DNA from: Taudactylus pleione
Taxonomy: Eukaryota > Chordata > Amphibia > Anura > Myobatrachidae
Assembly: GCA_031769625.1 (NCBI GenBank)
Contig: JAUIMM010000700.1
Location: forward strand, 186,001 to 250,000
Reading direction: 5' to 3'
Length of the DNA stretch: 64,000 bases
Under the pieces are notes generated by a model. It worked only from the letters and a program-made list of their open reading frames with translations, was not told where the DNA came from and did not search any database. Made by a program: the position numbers and the translations under genes. The stretch's first letter is position 1; the number at the start of each line of letters is the position of its first letter. This document shows, piece by piece, positions 14,705 through 27,398 of this stretch.

Positions 14705-17700
14705 CAAATTTATGCACCAAAATCAACTTCTGTCACTGCAGCAAATATTTTTTAAGGTTTACTGAAAGTTTTAAGCAGAATTTGGGGATTTTTGAAGAAA
14801 AAAATTTTTGGCCGATTTTTAAGATCCGGGGCTTACAGAATTTTTCATACGGGTAAATATCTTTCTGGAGGGTTCTGTGTGAAAATTAAGCACCAAAATC
14901 AACTTCTGTCATGGCAGCAAATCTTTTTTAAGGTTTATTGAAAGTTTTAAGCAGAATTTGGGGATTTTTGAAGAAAAAAATTTTGGGCCGATTTTTAAGC
15001 TCCGGGGCTTACAGAATTTTTCATACGGGTAAATATCTTTCTGGAGGGTTCTGTGTCAAAATTAAGCACCAAAATCAACTTCTGTCACCGCAGCAAATCT
15101 TTTTAAGGTTTTCTGAAAGTTTTCAGCAGAATTTTAGGATTTTTGAAGAAAAAAATTTTTGGCCGATTTTTAAGGTCCGGGGCTTACAGAATTTTTCATA
15201 TGGGTAAATATCTTTCTGGAGGGTTCTGTGTCAAAATTAAGCACCAAAATCAACTTTTGTCACCGCAGCAAATCTTTTTTAAGGTTTACTGAAAGTTTTA
15301 AGCAGAATTCGGGGATTTTTGAAGTAAAAAATTTTTGGCCGATTTTTAAGCTCCGGGGCTTACAGAATTTTTCATATGGGTAAATATCTTTCTGGAGGGT
15401 TCTGTGTCAAAATTAAGCACCAAAATCAACTTCTGTCACCGCAGCAAATCTTTTTAAGGTTTTCTGAAAGTTTTCAGCAGAATTTTAGGATTTTTGAAGA
15501 AAAAAATTTTTGGCCGATTTTTAAGGTCCGGGGCTTACAGAATTTTTCATATGGGTAAATATCTTTCTGGAGGGTTCTGTGTCAAAATTAAGCACCAAAA
15601 TCAACTTCTGTCACCGCAGCAAATCTTTTTTAAGGTTTACTGAAAGTTTTAAGCAGAATTTGGGGATTTTTGAAGAAAAAAAATTTTGGCTGATTTTTAA
15701 GTTCCGGGGCTTACAGAATTTTTCATACGAGTAAATATCTTTCTGGAGGGTTCTGTGTCAAAATTAAGCACCAAAATCAACTTCTGTCACCTCAGCAAAT
15801 CTTTTTTAAGGTTTACTGAAAGTTTTAAGCAGAATTTGGGATTTTTGAAGAAAAAAATTTTTGCCCAATTTTTAAGGTCCGGGGCTTACAGAATTTTTCA
15901 TACTGGTAAATATCTTTCTGGAGGGTTCTGTGTCAAAATTAAGCACCAAAATCAACTTCTGTCACTGCAGCAAATCTTTTTTAATGTTTACTGAAAGATT
16001 TAAGCAGAATTTGGGGATTTTTGAAGAAAAAATTTTTTGCCCGATTTTTAAGGTCCGGGGCTTACAGAATTTTTCATATGGGTAAATATCTTTCTGGAGG
16101 GTTCTGTGTCAAAATTAAGCACCAAAATCAACTTTTGTCACCGCAGCAAATCTTTTTTAAGGTTTACTGAAAGTTTTAAGCAGAATTTGGGGATTTTTGA
16201 AGAAAAAAATTTTTGCCCGATTTTTAAGGTCCGGGGCTTACAGAATTTTTCATACGGGTAAATATCTTTCTGGAGGGTTCTGTGTCAAAATTAAGCACCA
16301 AAATCAACTTCTGTCACCGCAGCAAATCTTTTTTAAGGTTTACTGAAAGTTTTAAGCAGAATTTGGGGATTTTTGAAGAAAAAAATTTTGGGCCGATTTT
16401 TAAGGTCCGGGGCTTACAGAATTTTTCATACGGGTAAATATCTTTCTGGAGGGTTCTGTGTCAAAATTAAGCAACAAAATCAACTTTTGTCACTGCAGCA
16501 AATCTTTTTTAAGGTTTACTGAAAGTTTTAAGCAGAATTTGGTGATTTTTGAAGAAAAAAATTTTTGGCCGATTTTTAAGGTCCGGGGCTTACAGAATTT
16601 TTCATACGTGTAAATATCTTTCTGGAGGGTTCTGTGTCAAAATTAAGCACCAAAATCAACTTTTGTCACCGCAGCAAATCTTTTTTAAGGTTTTCTGAAA
16701 GTTTTAAGCAGAATTTGGGGATTTTTGAAGAAAAACATTTTTAGACGATTTTTAAAGTCTGGGGCTTACAGAATTTTTAATACAGGTAAATATCTTTCTG
16801 GAGGGTTCTGTGTCAAATTTATGCACCAAAATCAACTTCTGTCACCGCAGCAAATCTTTTTTAAGGTTTACTGAAAGTTTTAAGCAAAATTTGTGGATTT
16901 TTGAAGAAAAAAATTTTTGGCCGATTTTTAAGATCCGGGGCTTACAGAATTTTTCATACGGGTAAATATCTTTCTGGAGGGTTCTGTGTCAAAATTAAAC
17001 ACCAAAATCAACTTCTGTCACCGCAGCAAATCTTTTTTAAGGTTTATTGAAAGTTTTCAGCAGAATTTGGGGATTTTTGAAGAAAAAAAATGTTGGCCGA
17101 TTTTTAAGGTCCGGAGCTTACAGAATTTTTCATACGGGTAAATATCTTTCTGGAGGGTTCTGTGTCAAAATTAAGCACCAAAATCAACTTCTGTCACAGC
17201 AGCAAATCTTTTTTAAGGTTTACTGAAAGTTTTAAGCAGAATTTGGGGATTTTTAAAGAAAAAAAATTTTGCCCAATTTTTAAGGTCTGGGGCTTACAGA
17301 ATTTTTCATATGGGTAAATATCTTTCTGGAGGGTTCTGTGTCAAAATTAAGCACCAAAATCAACTTCTGTCACTGCAGCAAATCTTTTTTAAGGTTTACT
17401 GAAAGTTTTAAGCAGAATTTGGTGATTTTTTAAGAAAAAAATTTTTGGCCGATTTTTAAGGTCCGGGGCTTACAGAATTTTTCATATGGGTAAATATCTT
17501 TCTGGAGGGTTCTGTGTCAAAATTAAGCACCAAAATCAACTTCTGTCACCGCAGCAAATCTTTTTTAAGGTTTACTGAAAGTTTTAAGCAGAATTTGGGG
17601 ATTTTCGAAGAAAAAAATTTTTGCCCAATTTTTAAGGTCCGGGGCTTACAGAATTTTTCATACTGGTAAATATCTTTCTGGAGGGTTCTGTGTCAAAATT

Positions 17701-20700
17701 AAGCACCAAAATCAACTTCTGTCACTGCAGCAAATCTTTTTTAAGGTTTACTGAAAGTTTTAAGCAGAATTTGGGGATTTTTGAAGAAAAAAATTTTTGC
17801 CCGATTTTTAAGGTCTGGGGCTTACAGAATTTTTCATATGGGTAAATATCTTTCTGGAGGGTTCTGTGTCAAAATTAAGCACCAAAATCAACTTTTGTCA
17901 CCGCAGCAAATCTTTTTTAAGGTTTTCTGAAAGTTTTAAGCAGAATTTGGGGATTTTTGAAGAAAAACATTTTTAGACGATTTTTAAAGTCCGGGGCTTA
18001 CAGAATTTTTAATACGGGTAAATATCTTTCTGGAGGGTTCTGTGTCAAATTTATGCACCAAAATCAACTTCTGTCACCGCAGCAAATATTTTTTAAGGTT
18101 TACTGAAAGTTTTAAGCAGAATTTGGGGATTTTTGAAGAAAAAAATTTTTGGCCGATTTTTAAGATCCGGGGCTTACAGAATTTTTCATACGGGTAAATA
18201 TCTTTCTGGAGGGTTCTGTGTCAAAATTAAGCACCAAAATCAACTTCTGTCACGGCAGCAAATCTTTTTTAAGGTTTATTGAAAGTTTTCAGCAGAATTT
18301 GGGGATTTTTGAAGAAAAAAAAATTTTGGCCAATTTTTAAGGTCCGGAGCTTACAGAATTTTTCATACGGGTAAATATCTTTCTGGAGGGTTCTGTGTCA
18401 AAATTAAGCACCAAAATCAACTTCTGTCACCGCAGCAAATCTTTTTTAAGGTTTATTGAAAGTTTTCAGCAGAATTTGGGGATTTTTGAAGAAAAAAAAA
18501 ATTTGGCCAATTTTTAAGGTCCAGAGCTTACATAATTTTTCATACGGGTAAATATCTTTCTGGAGGGTTCTGTGTCAAAATTAAGCAACAAAATCAACTT
18601 TTGTCACTGCAGCAAATCTTTTTTAAGGTTTACTGAAAGTTTTAAGCAGAATTTGGTGATTTTTGAAGAAAAAAATTTTTGGCCGATTTTTAAGGTCCGG
18701 GGCTTACAGAATTTTTCATACGTGTAAATATCTTTCTGGAGGGTTCTGTGTCAAAATTAAGCACCAAAATCAACTTTTGTCACCGCAGCAAATCTTTTTT
18801 AAGGTTTTCTGAAAGTTTTAAGCAGAATTTGGGGATTTTTGAAGAAAAACATTTTTAGACGATTTTTAAAGTCCGGGGCTTACAGAATTTTTAATACGGG
18901 TAAATATCTTTCTGGAGGGTTCTGTGTCAAATTTATGCACCAAAATCAACTTCTGTCACCGCAGCAAATCTTTTTTAAGGTTTACTGAAAGTTTTAAGCA
19001 GAATTTGTGGATTTTTGAAGAAAAAAATTTTGGGCCGATTTTTAAGATCCAGGGCTTACAGAATTTTTCATACGGGTAAATATCTTTCTGGAGGGTTCTG
19101 TGTCAAAATTAAGCACCAAAATCAACTTTTGTCACCGCAGCAAATCTTTTTTAAGGTTTATTGAAAGTTTTCAGCAGAATTTGGGGATTTTTGAAGAAAA
19201 AAAATTTTGGCCGATTTTTAAGGTCCGGAGCTTACAGAATTTTTCATACGGGTAAATATCTTTCTGGAGGGTTCTGTGTCAAAATTAAGCACCAAAATCA
19301 ACTTCTGTCACCGCAGCAAATCTTTTTTAAGGTTTACTGAAAGTTTTAAGCAGAATTTGGGGATTTTTAAAGAAAAAAAATTTTGCCCTTTTTAAGGTCT
19401 GGGGCTTACAGAATTTTTCTTATGGGTAAATATCTTTCTGGAGGGTTCTGTGTCAAAATTAAGCACCAAAATCAACTTCTGTCACTGCAGCAAATCTTTT
19501 TTAAGGTTTACTGAAAGTTTTAAGCAGAATTTGGTGATTTTTTAAGAAAAAAATTTTTGGCCGATTTTTAAGGTCCGGGGCTTACAGAATTTTTCATATG
19601 GGTAAATATCTTTCTGGAGGGTTCTGTGTCAAAATTAAGCACCAAAATCAACTTCTGTCACCGCAGCAAATCTTTTTTAAGGTTTACTGAAAGTTTTAAG
19701 CAGAATTTGGGGATTTTCGAAGAAAAAATTTTTGCCCAATTTTTAAGGTCCGGGGCTTACAGAATTTTTCATACTGGTAAATATCTTTCTGGAGGGTTCT
19801 GTGTCAAAATTAAGCACCAAAATCAACTTCTGTCACTGCAGCAAATCTTTTTTAAGGTTTACTGAAAGTTTTAAGCAGAATTTGGGGATTTTTGAAGAAA
19901 AAAATTTTTGCCCGGTTTTTAAGGTCCGGGGCTTACAGAATTTTTCATACGGGTAAATATCTTTCTGGAGGGTTCTGTGTCAAAATTAAGCACCAAAATC
20001 AACTTTTGTCACCGCAGCAAATCTTTTTTAAGGTTTTCTGAAAGTTTTAAGCAGAATTTGGGGATTTTTGAAGAAAAACATTTTTAGACGATTTTTAAAG
20101 TCCGGGGCTTACAGAATTTTTAATACGGGTAAATATCTTTCTGGAGGGTTCTGTGTCAAATTTATGCACCAAAATCAACTTCTGTCACCGCAGCAAATAT
20201 TTTTTAAGGTTTACTGAAAGTTTTAAGCAGAATTTGAGGATTTTTGAAGAAAAAAATTTTTGCCTGATTTTTAAGATCCGGGGCTTACAGAATTTTTCAT
20301 ACGGGTAAATATCTTTCTGGAGGGTTCTGTGTCAAAATTAAGCACCAAAATCAACTTCTGTCACCGCAGCAAATCTTTTTTAAGGTTTATTGAAAGTTTT
20401 CAGCAGAATTTGGGGATTTTTGAAGAAAAAAAAATTTTGGCCAATTTTTAAGGTCCGGAGCTTACAGAATTTTTCATACGGGTAAATATCTTTCTGGAGG
20501 GTTCTGTGTCAAAATTAAGCACCAAAATCAACTTCTGTCACCGCAGCAAATCTTTTTTAAGGTTTACTGAAAGTTTTAAGCAGAATTTGGGGATTTTTAA
20601 AGAAAAAAAATTTTGCCCGATTTTTAAGGTCTGGGGCTTACAGAATTTTTCATATGGGTAAATATCTTTCTGGAGGGTTCTGTGTCAAAATTAAGCACCA

Positions 20701-23700
20701 AAATCAACTTCTGTCACTGCAGCAAATCTTTTTTAAGGTTTACTGAAAGTTTTAAGTAGAATTTGGTGTTTTTTGAAGAAAAAAATTTTTGGCCGATTTT
20801 TAAGGTCCGGGGCTTACAGAATTTTTCATACTGGTAAATATCTTTCTGGAGGGTTCTGTGTCAAAATTAAGCACCAAAATCAACTTCTGTCACCGCAGCA
20901 AATCTTTTTTAAGGTTTACTGAAAGTTTTAAGGAGAATTTGGGGATTTTTGAAGAAAAACATTTTTGGCCAGATTTTTAAGGTCCGGGGCTTACAGAATT
21001 TTTCATATGGGTAAATATCTTTCTGGAGGGTTCTGTGTCAAAATTAAGCACCAAAATTAACTTCTGTCACCGCAGGAAATCTTTTTTAAAGTTTACTGAA
21101 AGTTTTAAGCAGAATTTGTGGATTTTTAAAGAAAAAAAATTTTGCCCGATTTTTAAGGTCTGGGGCTTACAGAATTTTTCATATGGGTAAATATCTTTCT
21201 GGAGGGTTCTGTGTCAAAATTAAGCACCAAAATCAACTTCTGTCACTGCAGCAAATCTTTTTTAAGGTTTACTGAAAGTTTTAAGTAGAATTTGGTGTTT
21301 TTTGAAGAAAAAAATTTTTGGCCGATTTTTAAGGTCCGGGGCTTACAGAATTTTTCATATGGGTAAATATCTTTCTGGAGGGTTCTGTGTCAAAATTAAG
21401 CACCAAAATCAACTTCTGTCACCGCAGCAAATCTTTTTTAAGGTTTACTGAAAGTTTTAAGGAGAATTTGGGGATTTTTGAAGAAAAACATTTTTGGCCC
21501 GATTTTTAAGGTCCGGGGCTTACAGAATTTTTCATACGGGTAAATATCTTTCTGGAGGGTTCTGTGTCAAAATTAAGCACCAAAATCAACTTTTGTCACC
21601 GCAGCAAATCTTTTTTAAGATTTAACGAAAGTTTTAAGCAGAATTTGGGGATTTTTGAAGAAAAAAATTTTTGCCCGATTTTTAAGGTCCGGGGCTTACA
21701 GAATTTTTCATACGGGTAAATATCTTTCTGGAGGGTTCTGTGTCATAATTAAGCACCAAAATCAACTTTTGTCACCGCAGCAAATCTTTTTTAAGGTTTA
21801 CTGAAAGTTTTAAGCAGAATTTGGGGATTTTTGAAGAAAAAATATTTGGCTTATTTTTAAGGTCCGGGGCTTACAGAATTTTTCATATGGGTAAATATCT
21901 TTCTGGAGGGTTCTGTGTCAAAATTAAGCACCAAAATCAACTTTTGTCACCGCAGCAAATCTTTTTTAAGGTTTACTGAAAGTTTTAAGGAGAATTTGGG
22001 GATTTTTGAAGAAAAAAATTTTTGGCCAGATTTTTAAGGTCCGGGGCTTACAGAATTTTTCATACGGGTAAATATCTTTCTGGAGGGTTCTGTGTCAAAA
22101 TTAAGCACCAAAATCAACTTCTGTCACCGCAGCAAATCTTTTTTAAGTTTTACTGAAAGTTTTAAGCAGAATTTGGGGATTTTTGAAGAAAAACATTTTT
22201 GGATGATTTTTAAGTTCCTGGGCTTACAGAATTTTTCATATGGGTAAATATCTTTCTGGAGGGTTCTGTGTCAAAATTAAGCACCAAAATCAACTTTTGT
22301 CACCGCAGCAAATCTTTTTTAAGATTTAACGAAAGTTTTAAGCAGAATTTGGGGATTTTTGAAGAAAAAAATTTTTGCCCGATTTTTAAGGTCCGGGGCT
22401 TACAGAATTTTTCATATGGGTAAATATCTTTCTGGAGGGTTCTGTGTCATAATTAAGCACCAAAATCAACTTTTGTCACCGCAGCAAATCTTTTTTAAGG
22501 TTTACTGAAAGTTTTAAGCAGAATTTGGGGATTTTTGAAGAAAAAAATATTTGGCTTATTTTTAAGGTCCGGGGCTTACAGAATTTTTAATACGGGTAAA
22601 TATCTTTCTGGAGGGTTCTGTGTCAAAATTAAGCACCAAAATCAACTTTTGTCACCGCAGCAAATCTTTTTTAAGGTTTACTGAAAGTTTTAAGCAGAAT
22701 TTGGGGATTTTTGAAGAAAAAAATTTTTGGCCGATTTTTAAGGTCCGGGGCTTACAGAATTTTTCATACGTGTAAATATCTTTCTGGAGGGTTCTGTGTC
22801 AAAATTAAGCACCAAAATCAACTTTTGTCACCGCAGCAAATCTTTTTTAAGGTTTTCTGAAAGTTTTAAGCAGAATTTGGGGATTTTTGAAGAAAAAAAT
22901 TTTTGGCCGATTTTTAAGGTCTGGGGCTTACAGAATTTTTCATATGGGTAAATATCTTTCTGGAGGGTTCTGTGTCAAAATTAAGCACCAAAATCAACTT
23001 CTGTCACCGCAGCAAATCTTTTTTAAGGTTTACTGAAAGTTTTAAGCAGAATTTGGGGATTTTTGAAGAAAAAAATTTTTGGCCGATTTTTAAGCTCCGG
23101 TGCTTACAGAATTTTTCATACGGGTAAATATCTTTCTGGAGGGTTTTGTGTCAAAATTAAGCACCAAAATCAACTTCTGTCACCGCAGCAAATCTTTTTA
23201 AGGTTTTCTGAAAGTTTTCAGCAGAATTTAAGGATTTTTGAAGGAAAAAATTTTTGGCCGATTTTTAAGGTCCGGGGCTTACAGGATTTTTCATATCGGT
23301 AAATATCTTTCTGGAGGGTTCTGTGTCAATATTAAGCACCAAAATCAACTTCTGTCACCGCAGCAAATCTTTTTTAAGGTTTACTGAAAGTTTTAAGGAG
23401 AATTTGGGGATTTTTGAAGAAAAAAATTTTTGGCCAGATTTTTAAGGTCCGGGGCTTACAGAATTTTTCATACGGGTAAATATCTTTCTGGAGGGTTCTG
23501 TGTCAAAATTAAGCACCAAAATCAACTTCTGTCACCGCAGCAAATCTTTTTTAAGGTTTACTGAAAGTTTTAAGCAGAATTTGGGGATTTTTAAAGAAAA
23601 AAAATTTTGCCCGATTTTTAAGGTCTGGGGCTTACAGAATTTTTCATATGGGTAAATATCTTTCTGGAGGGTTCTGTGTCAAAATTAAGCACCAAAATCA

Positions 23701-26700
23701 ACTTCTGTCACTGCAGCAAATCTTTTTTAAGGTTTACTGAAAGTTTTAAGTAGAATTTGGTGTTTTTTGAAGAAAAAAATTTTTGGCCGATTTTTAAGGT
23801 CCGGGGCTTACAGAATTTTTCATATGGGTAAATATCTTTCTGGAGGGTTCTGTGTCAAAATTAAGCACCAAAATCAACTTCTGTCACCGCAGCAAATCTT
23901 TTTTAAGGTTTACTGAAAGTTTTAAGGAGAATTTGGGGATTTTTGAAGAAAAAAATTTTTGGCCAGATTTTTAAGGTCCGGGGCTTACAGAATTTTTCAT
24001 ACTGGTAAATATCTTTCTGGAGGGTTCTGTGTCAAAATTAAGCACCAAAATCAACTTCTGTCACCGCAGCAAATCTTTTTTAAGGTTTACTGAAAGTTTT
24101 AAGCAGAATTTGGGGATTTTTGAAGAAAACATTTTTTGGCTGATTATTAAGTTCCGGGGCTTACAGAATTTTTCATATGGGTAAATATCTTTCTGGAGGG
24201 TTCTGTGTCAAAATTAAGCACCAAAATCAACTTCTGTCACCGCAGCAAATCTTTTTTAAGGTTTACTGAAAGTTTTAAGCAGAATTTGGGGATTTTTGAA
24301 GAAAACATTTTTTGGCTGATTATTAAGTTCCGGGGCTTACAGAATTTTTCATATGGGTAAATATCTTTCTGGAGGGTTCTGTGTCAAAATTAAGCACCAA
24401 AATCAACTTCTGTCACTGCAGCAAATCTTTTTTAAGGTTTACTGAAAGATTTAAGCAGAATTTGGGGATTTTTGAAGAAAAACATTTTTGCCCGATTTTT
24501 AAGGTCCGGGGCTTACATAATTTTTCATATGTGTAAATATCTTTCTGGAGGGTTCTGTGTCAAAATTAAGCACCAAAATCAACTTTTGTCACCGCAGCAA
24601 ATCTTTTTTAAGGTTTACTGAAAGTTTTAAGCAGAATTTGGGGATTTTTGAAGAAAAAAATTTTTGCCCGATTTTTAAGGTCCGGGGCTTACAGAATTTT
24701 TCATACGGGTAAATATCTTTCTGGAGGGTTCTGTGTCAAAATTAAGCACCAAAATCAACTTCTGTCACCGCAGCAAATCTTTTTTAAGGTTTACTGAAAG
24801 TTTTAAGCAGAATTTGGGGATTTTTGAAGAAAAAAATTTTTGGCCGATTTTTAAGGTCCGGGGCTTACAGAATTTTTAATATGGGTAAATATCTTTCTGG
24901 AGGGTTCTGTGTCAAAATTAAGCACCAAAATCAACTTTTGTCACCGCAGCAAATCTTTTTTAAGGTTTACTGAAAGTTTTAAGCAGAATTTGGTGATTTT
25001 TGAAGAAAAAAATTTTTGGCCGATTTTTAAAGGTCCGGGGCTTACAGAATTTTTCATACGTGTAAATATCTTTCTGGAGGGTTCTGTGTCAAAATTAAGC
25101 ACCAAAATCAACTTTTGTCACCGCAGCAAATCTTTTTTAAGGTTTTCTGAAAGTTTTAAGCAGAATTTGGGGATTTTTGAAGAAAAACATTTTTAGACGA
25201 TTTTTAAAGTCCGGGGCTTACAGAATTTTTAATACGGGTAAATATCTTTCTGGAGGGTTCTGTGTCAAATTTATGCACCAAAATCAACTTCTGTCACCGC
25301 AGCAAATCTTTTTTAAGGTTTACTGAAAGTTTTAAGCAGAATTTGTGGATTTTTGAAGAAAAAAAATTTTGGCCGATTTTTAAGATCCGGGGCTTACAGA
25401 ATTTTTCATACGGGTAAATATCTTTCTGGAGGGTTCTGTGTCAAAATTAAGCACCAAAATCAACTTCTGTCACCGCAGCAAATCTTTTTTAAGGTTTATT
25501 GAAAGTTTTCAGCAGAATTTGGGGATTTTTGAAGAAAAAAAATTTTGGCCAATTTTTAAGGTCCGGAGCTTACAGAATTTTTCATACGGGTAAATATCTT
25601 TCTGGAGGGTTCTGTGTCAAAATTAAGCACCAAAATCAACTTCTGTCACAGCAGCAAATCTTTTTTAAGGTTTACTGAAAGTTTTAAGCAGAATTTGGGG
25701 ATTTTTAAAGAAAAAAAATTTTGCCCAATTTTTAAGGTCTGGGGCTTACAGAATTTTTCATATGGGTAAATATCTTTCTGGAGGGTTCTGTGTCAAAATT
25801 AAGCACCAAAATCAACTTCTGTCACCGCAGCAAATCTTTTTTAAGGTTTACTGAAAGTTTTAAGCAGAATTTGGGGATTTTCGAAGAAAAAAATTTTTGC
25901 CCAATTTTTAAGGTCCGAGGCTTACAGAATTTTTCATACTGGTAAATATCTTTCTGGAGGGTTCTGTGTCAAAATTAAGCACCAAAATCAACTTTTGTCA
26001 CCGCAGCAAATCTTTTTTAAGGTTTTCTGAAAGTTTTAAGCAGAATTTGGGGATTTTTGAAGAAAAATATTTTTAAACGATTTTTAAAGTCCGGGGCTTA
26101 CAGAATTTTTCATACGGGTAAATATCTTTCTGGAGGGTTCTGTGTCAAAATTAAGCACCAAAATCAACTTCTGTCACCGCAGCAAATCTTTTTTAAGGTT
26201 TTCTGAAAGTTTTAAGCAGAATTTGGGGATTTTTGAAGAAAAATATTTTTAGACGATTTTTAAAGTCCGGGGCTTACAGAATTTTTCATATGGGTAAATA
26301 TCTTTCTGGAGGGTTCTGTGTCAAAATTAAGCACCAAAATCAACTTCTGTCACTGCAGCAAATCTTTTTTAAGGTTTACTGAAAGTTTTAAGTAGAATTT
26401 GGTGTTTTTTGAAGAAAAAAATTTTTGGCCGATTTTTAAGGTCCGGGGCTTACAGAATTTTTCATATGGGTAAATATCTTTCTGGAGGGTTCTGTGTCAA
26501 AATTAAGCACCAAAATCAACTTCTGTCACCGCAGCAAATCTTTTTAAGGTTTTCTGAAAGTTTTAAGCAGAATTTGGGGATTTTTGAAGAAAAAAATTTT
26601 TGCCCGATTTTTAAGGTCCGGGGCTTACAGAATTTTTCATACGGGTAAATATCTTTCTGGAGGGTTCTGTGTCAAAATTAAGCACCAAAATCAACTTCTG

Positions 26701-27222
26701 TCACCGCAGCAAATCTTTTTTAAGGTTTACTGAAAGTTTTAAGCAGAATTTGGGGATTTTTGAAGAAAAAAATTTTTGGCCGATTTTTAAGGTCCGGGGC
26801 TTACAGAATTTTTAATATGGGTAAATATCTTTCTGGAGGGTTCTGTGTCAAAATTAAGCAACAAAATCAACTTTTGTCACTGCAGCAAATCTTTTTTAAG
26901 GTTTACTGAAAGTTTTAAGCAGAATTTGGGGATTTTTGAAGAAAAAAATTTTGGCCGATTTTTAAGGTCCAGGGCTTACAGAATTTTTCATACGTGTAAA
27001 TATCTTTCTGGAGGGTTCTGTGTCAAAATTAAGCACCAAAATCAACTTTTGTCACCGCAGCAAATCTTTTTTAAGGTTTTCTGAAAGTTTTAAGCAGAAT
27101 TTGGGGATTTTTGAAGAAAAACATTTTTAGACAATTTTTAAAGTCCGGGGCTTACAGAATTTTTAATACGGGTAAATATCTTTCTGGAGGGTTCTGTGTC
27201 AAATTTATGCACCAAAATCAAC

Positions 27223-27246
27223 TTCTGTCACCGCAGCAAATCTTTT
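27223..27246. repeat. Target-site duplication, 5' side of LINE copy 1
   Basis: These 24 bp of satellite (TTCTGTCACCGC to AAATCTTTT) directly precede the LINE 5' end and recur exactly at 34015-34038 after its 3' end. The base before the repeat differs on the two sides (C and A), which sets the length. It is the expected product of target-primed reverse transcription with staggered nicks. Confidence 0.88.
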
Positions 27247-27398
27247 GGGAGAGGAGTGTCCTAGGAGGAGGTGGTGAGCTGCTGAGACAGGGAGAGGGCT
27301 TCCCCAGGCAGGCTGATTCCTCCTGGGGAAGATATCGCTGCTGATCCTGCTGTTTGTGGTGCTGAGGATTTGCTGTGGTGCTGCTGCCTTTCAGCACC
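27247..27398 (+). promoter_or_regulatory. LINE copy 1 leader (5' UTR, presumed internal promoter)
   Basis: The first 152 bp of the element precede the ORF1 ATG. All four copies begin at the same base with GGGAGAGGAGTG, as expected if this is the transcription start. No ATG lies in this leader in copies 1, 3 and 4. LINEs need an internal promoter, so one is presumed here or in the GC-rich start of ORF1, but no core element can be named. Confidence 0.55.

Larger units (their letters stand above)
1..27246. repeat. Satellite array, ~176-bp monomer (block 1)
   Basis: About 155 head-to-tail monomers fill this stretch without interruption. Successive occurrences of CTGGAGGGTTCTGTGTC fall at 74, 251, 427, 604, 780, 956 and 1132, giving a period of 176-177 bp. 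Each monomer carries long A and T runs around AGAAAAAAATTTTTGG and the segments CACCGCAGCAAATC, GGTCCGGGGCTTACAG and CATACGGGTAAATATC. Monomers differ by scattered substitutions that recur as named variants, such as TTTATGCACC for ATTAAGCACC, TTTAGACG for TTTGGCCG, and TTTGGTGTTTTTTG for TTTGGGGATTTTTG. Their order repeats in blocks, so a higher-order structure exists. No gene is seen. The short open frames here come from the satellite itself and recur in each unit. A centromeric or heterochromatic location is an inference from monomer length and array size only. Confidence 0.97.

Noticed and set aside
1..27246. CRISPR array
   Set aside because: The units are contiguous 176-bp monomers with no unique spacers, in a plainly eukaryotic context.
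4492..27344. Repeated 60-97-codon open frames in the satellite
   Set aside because: They are the same few satellite phrases read across A/T-rich monomers. They end wherever a monomer variant has a stop, have no consistent start, and recur with the repeat period, so they are not genes.
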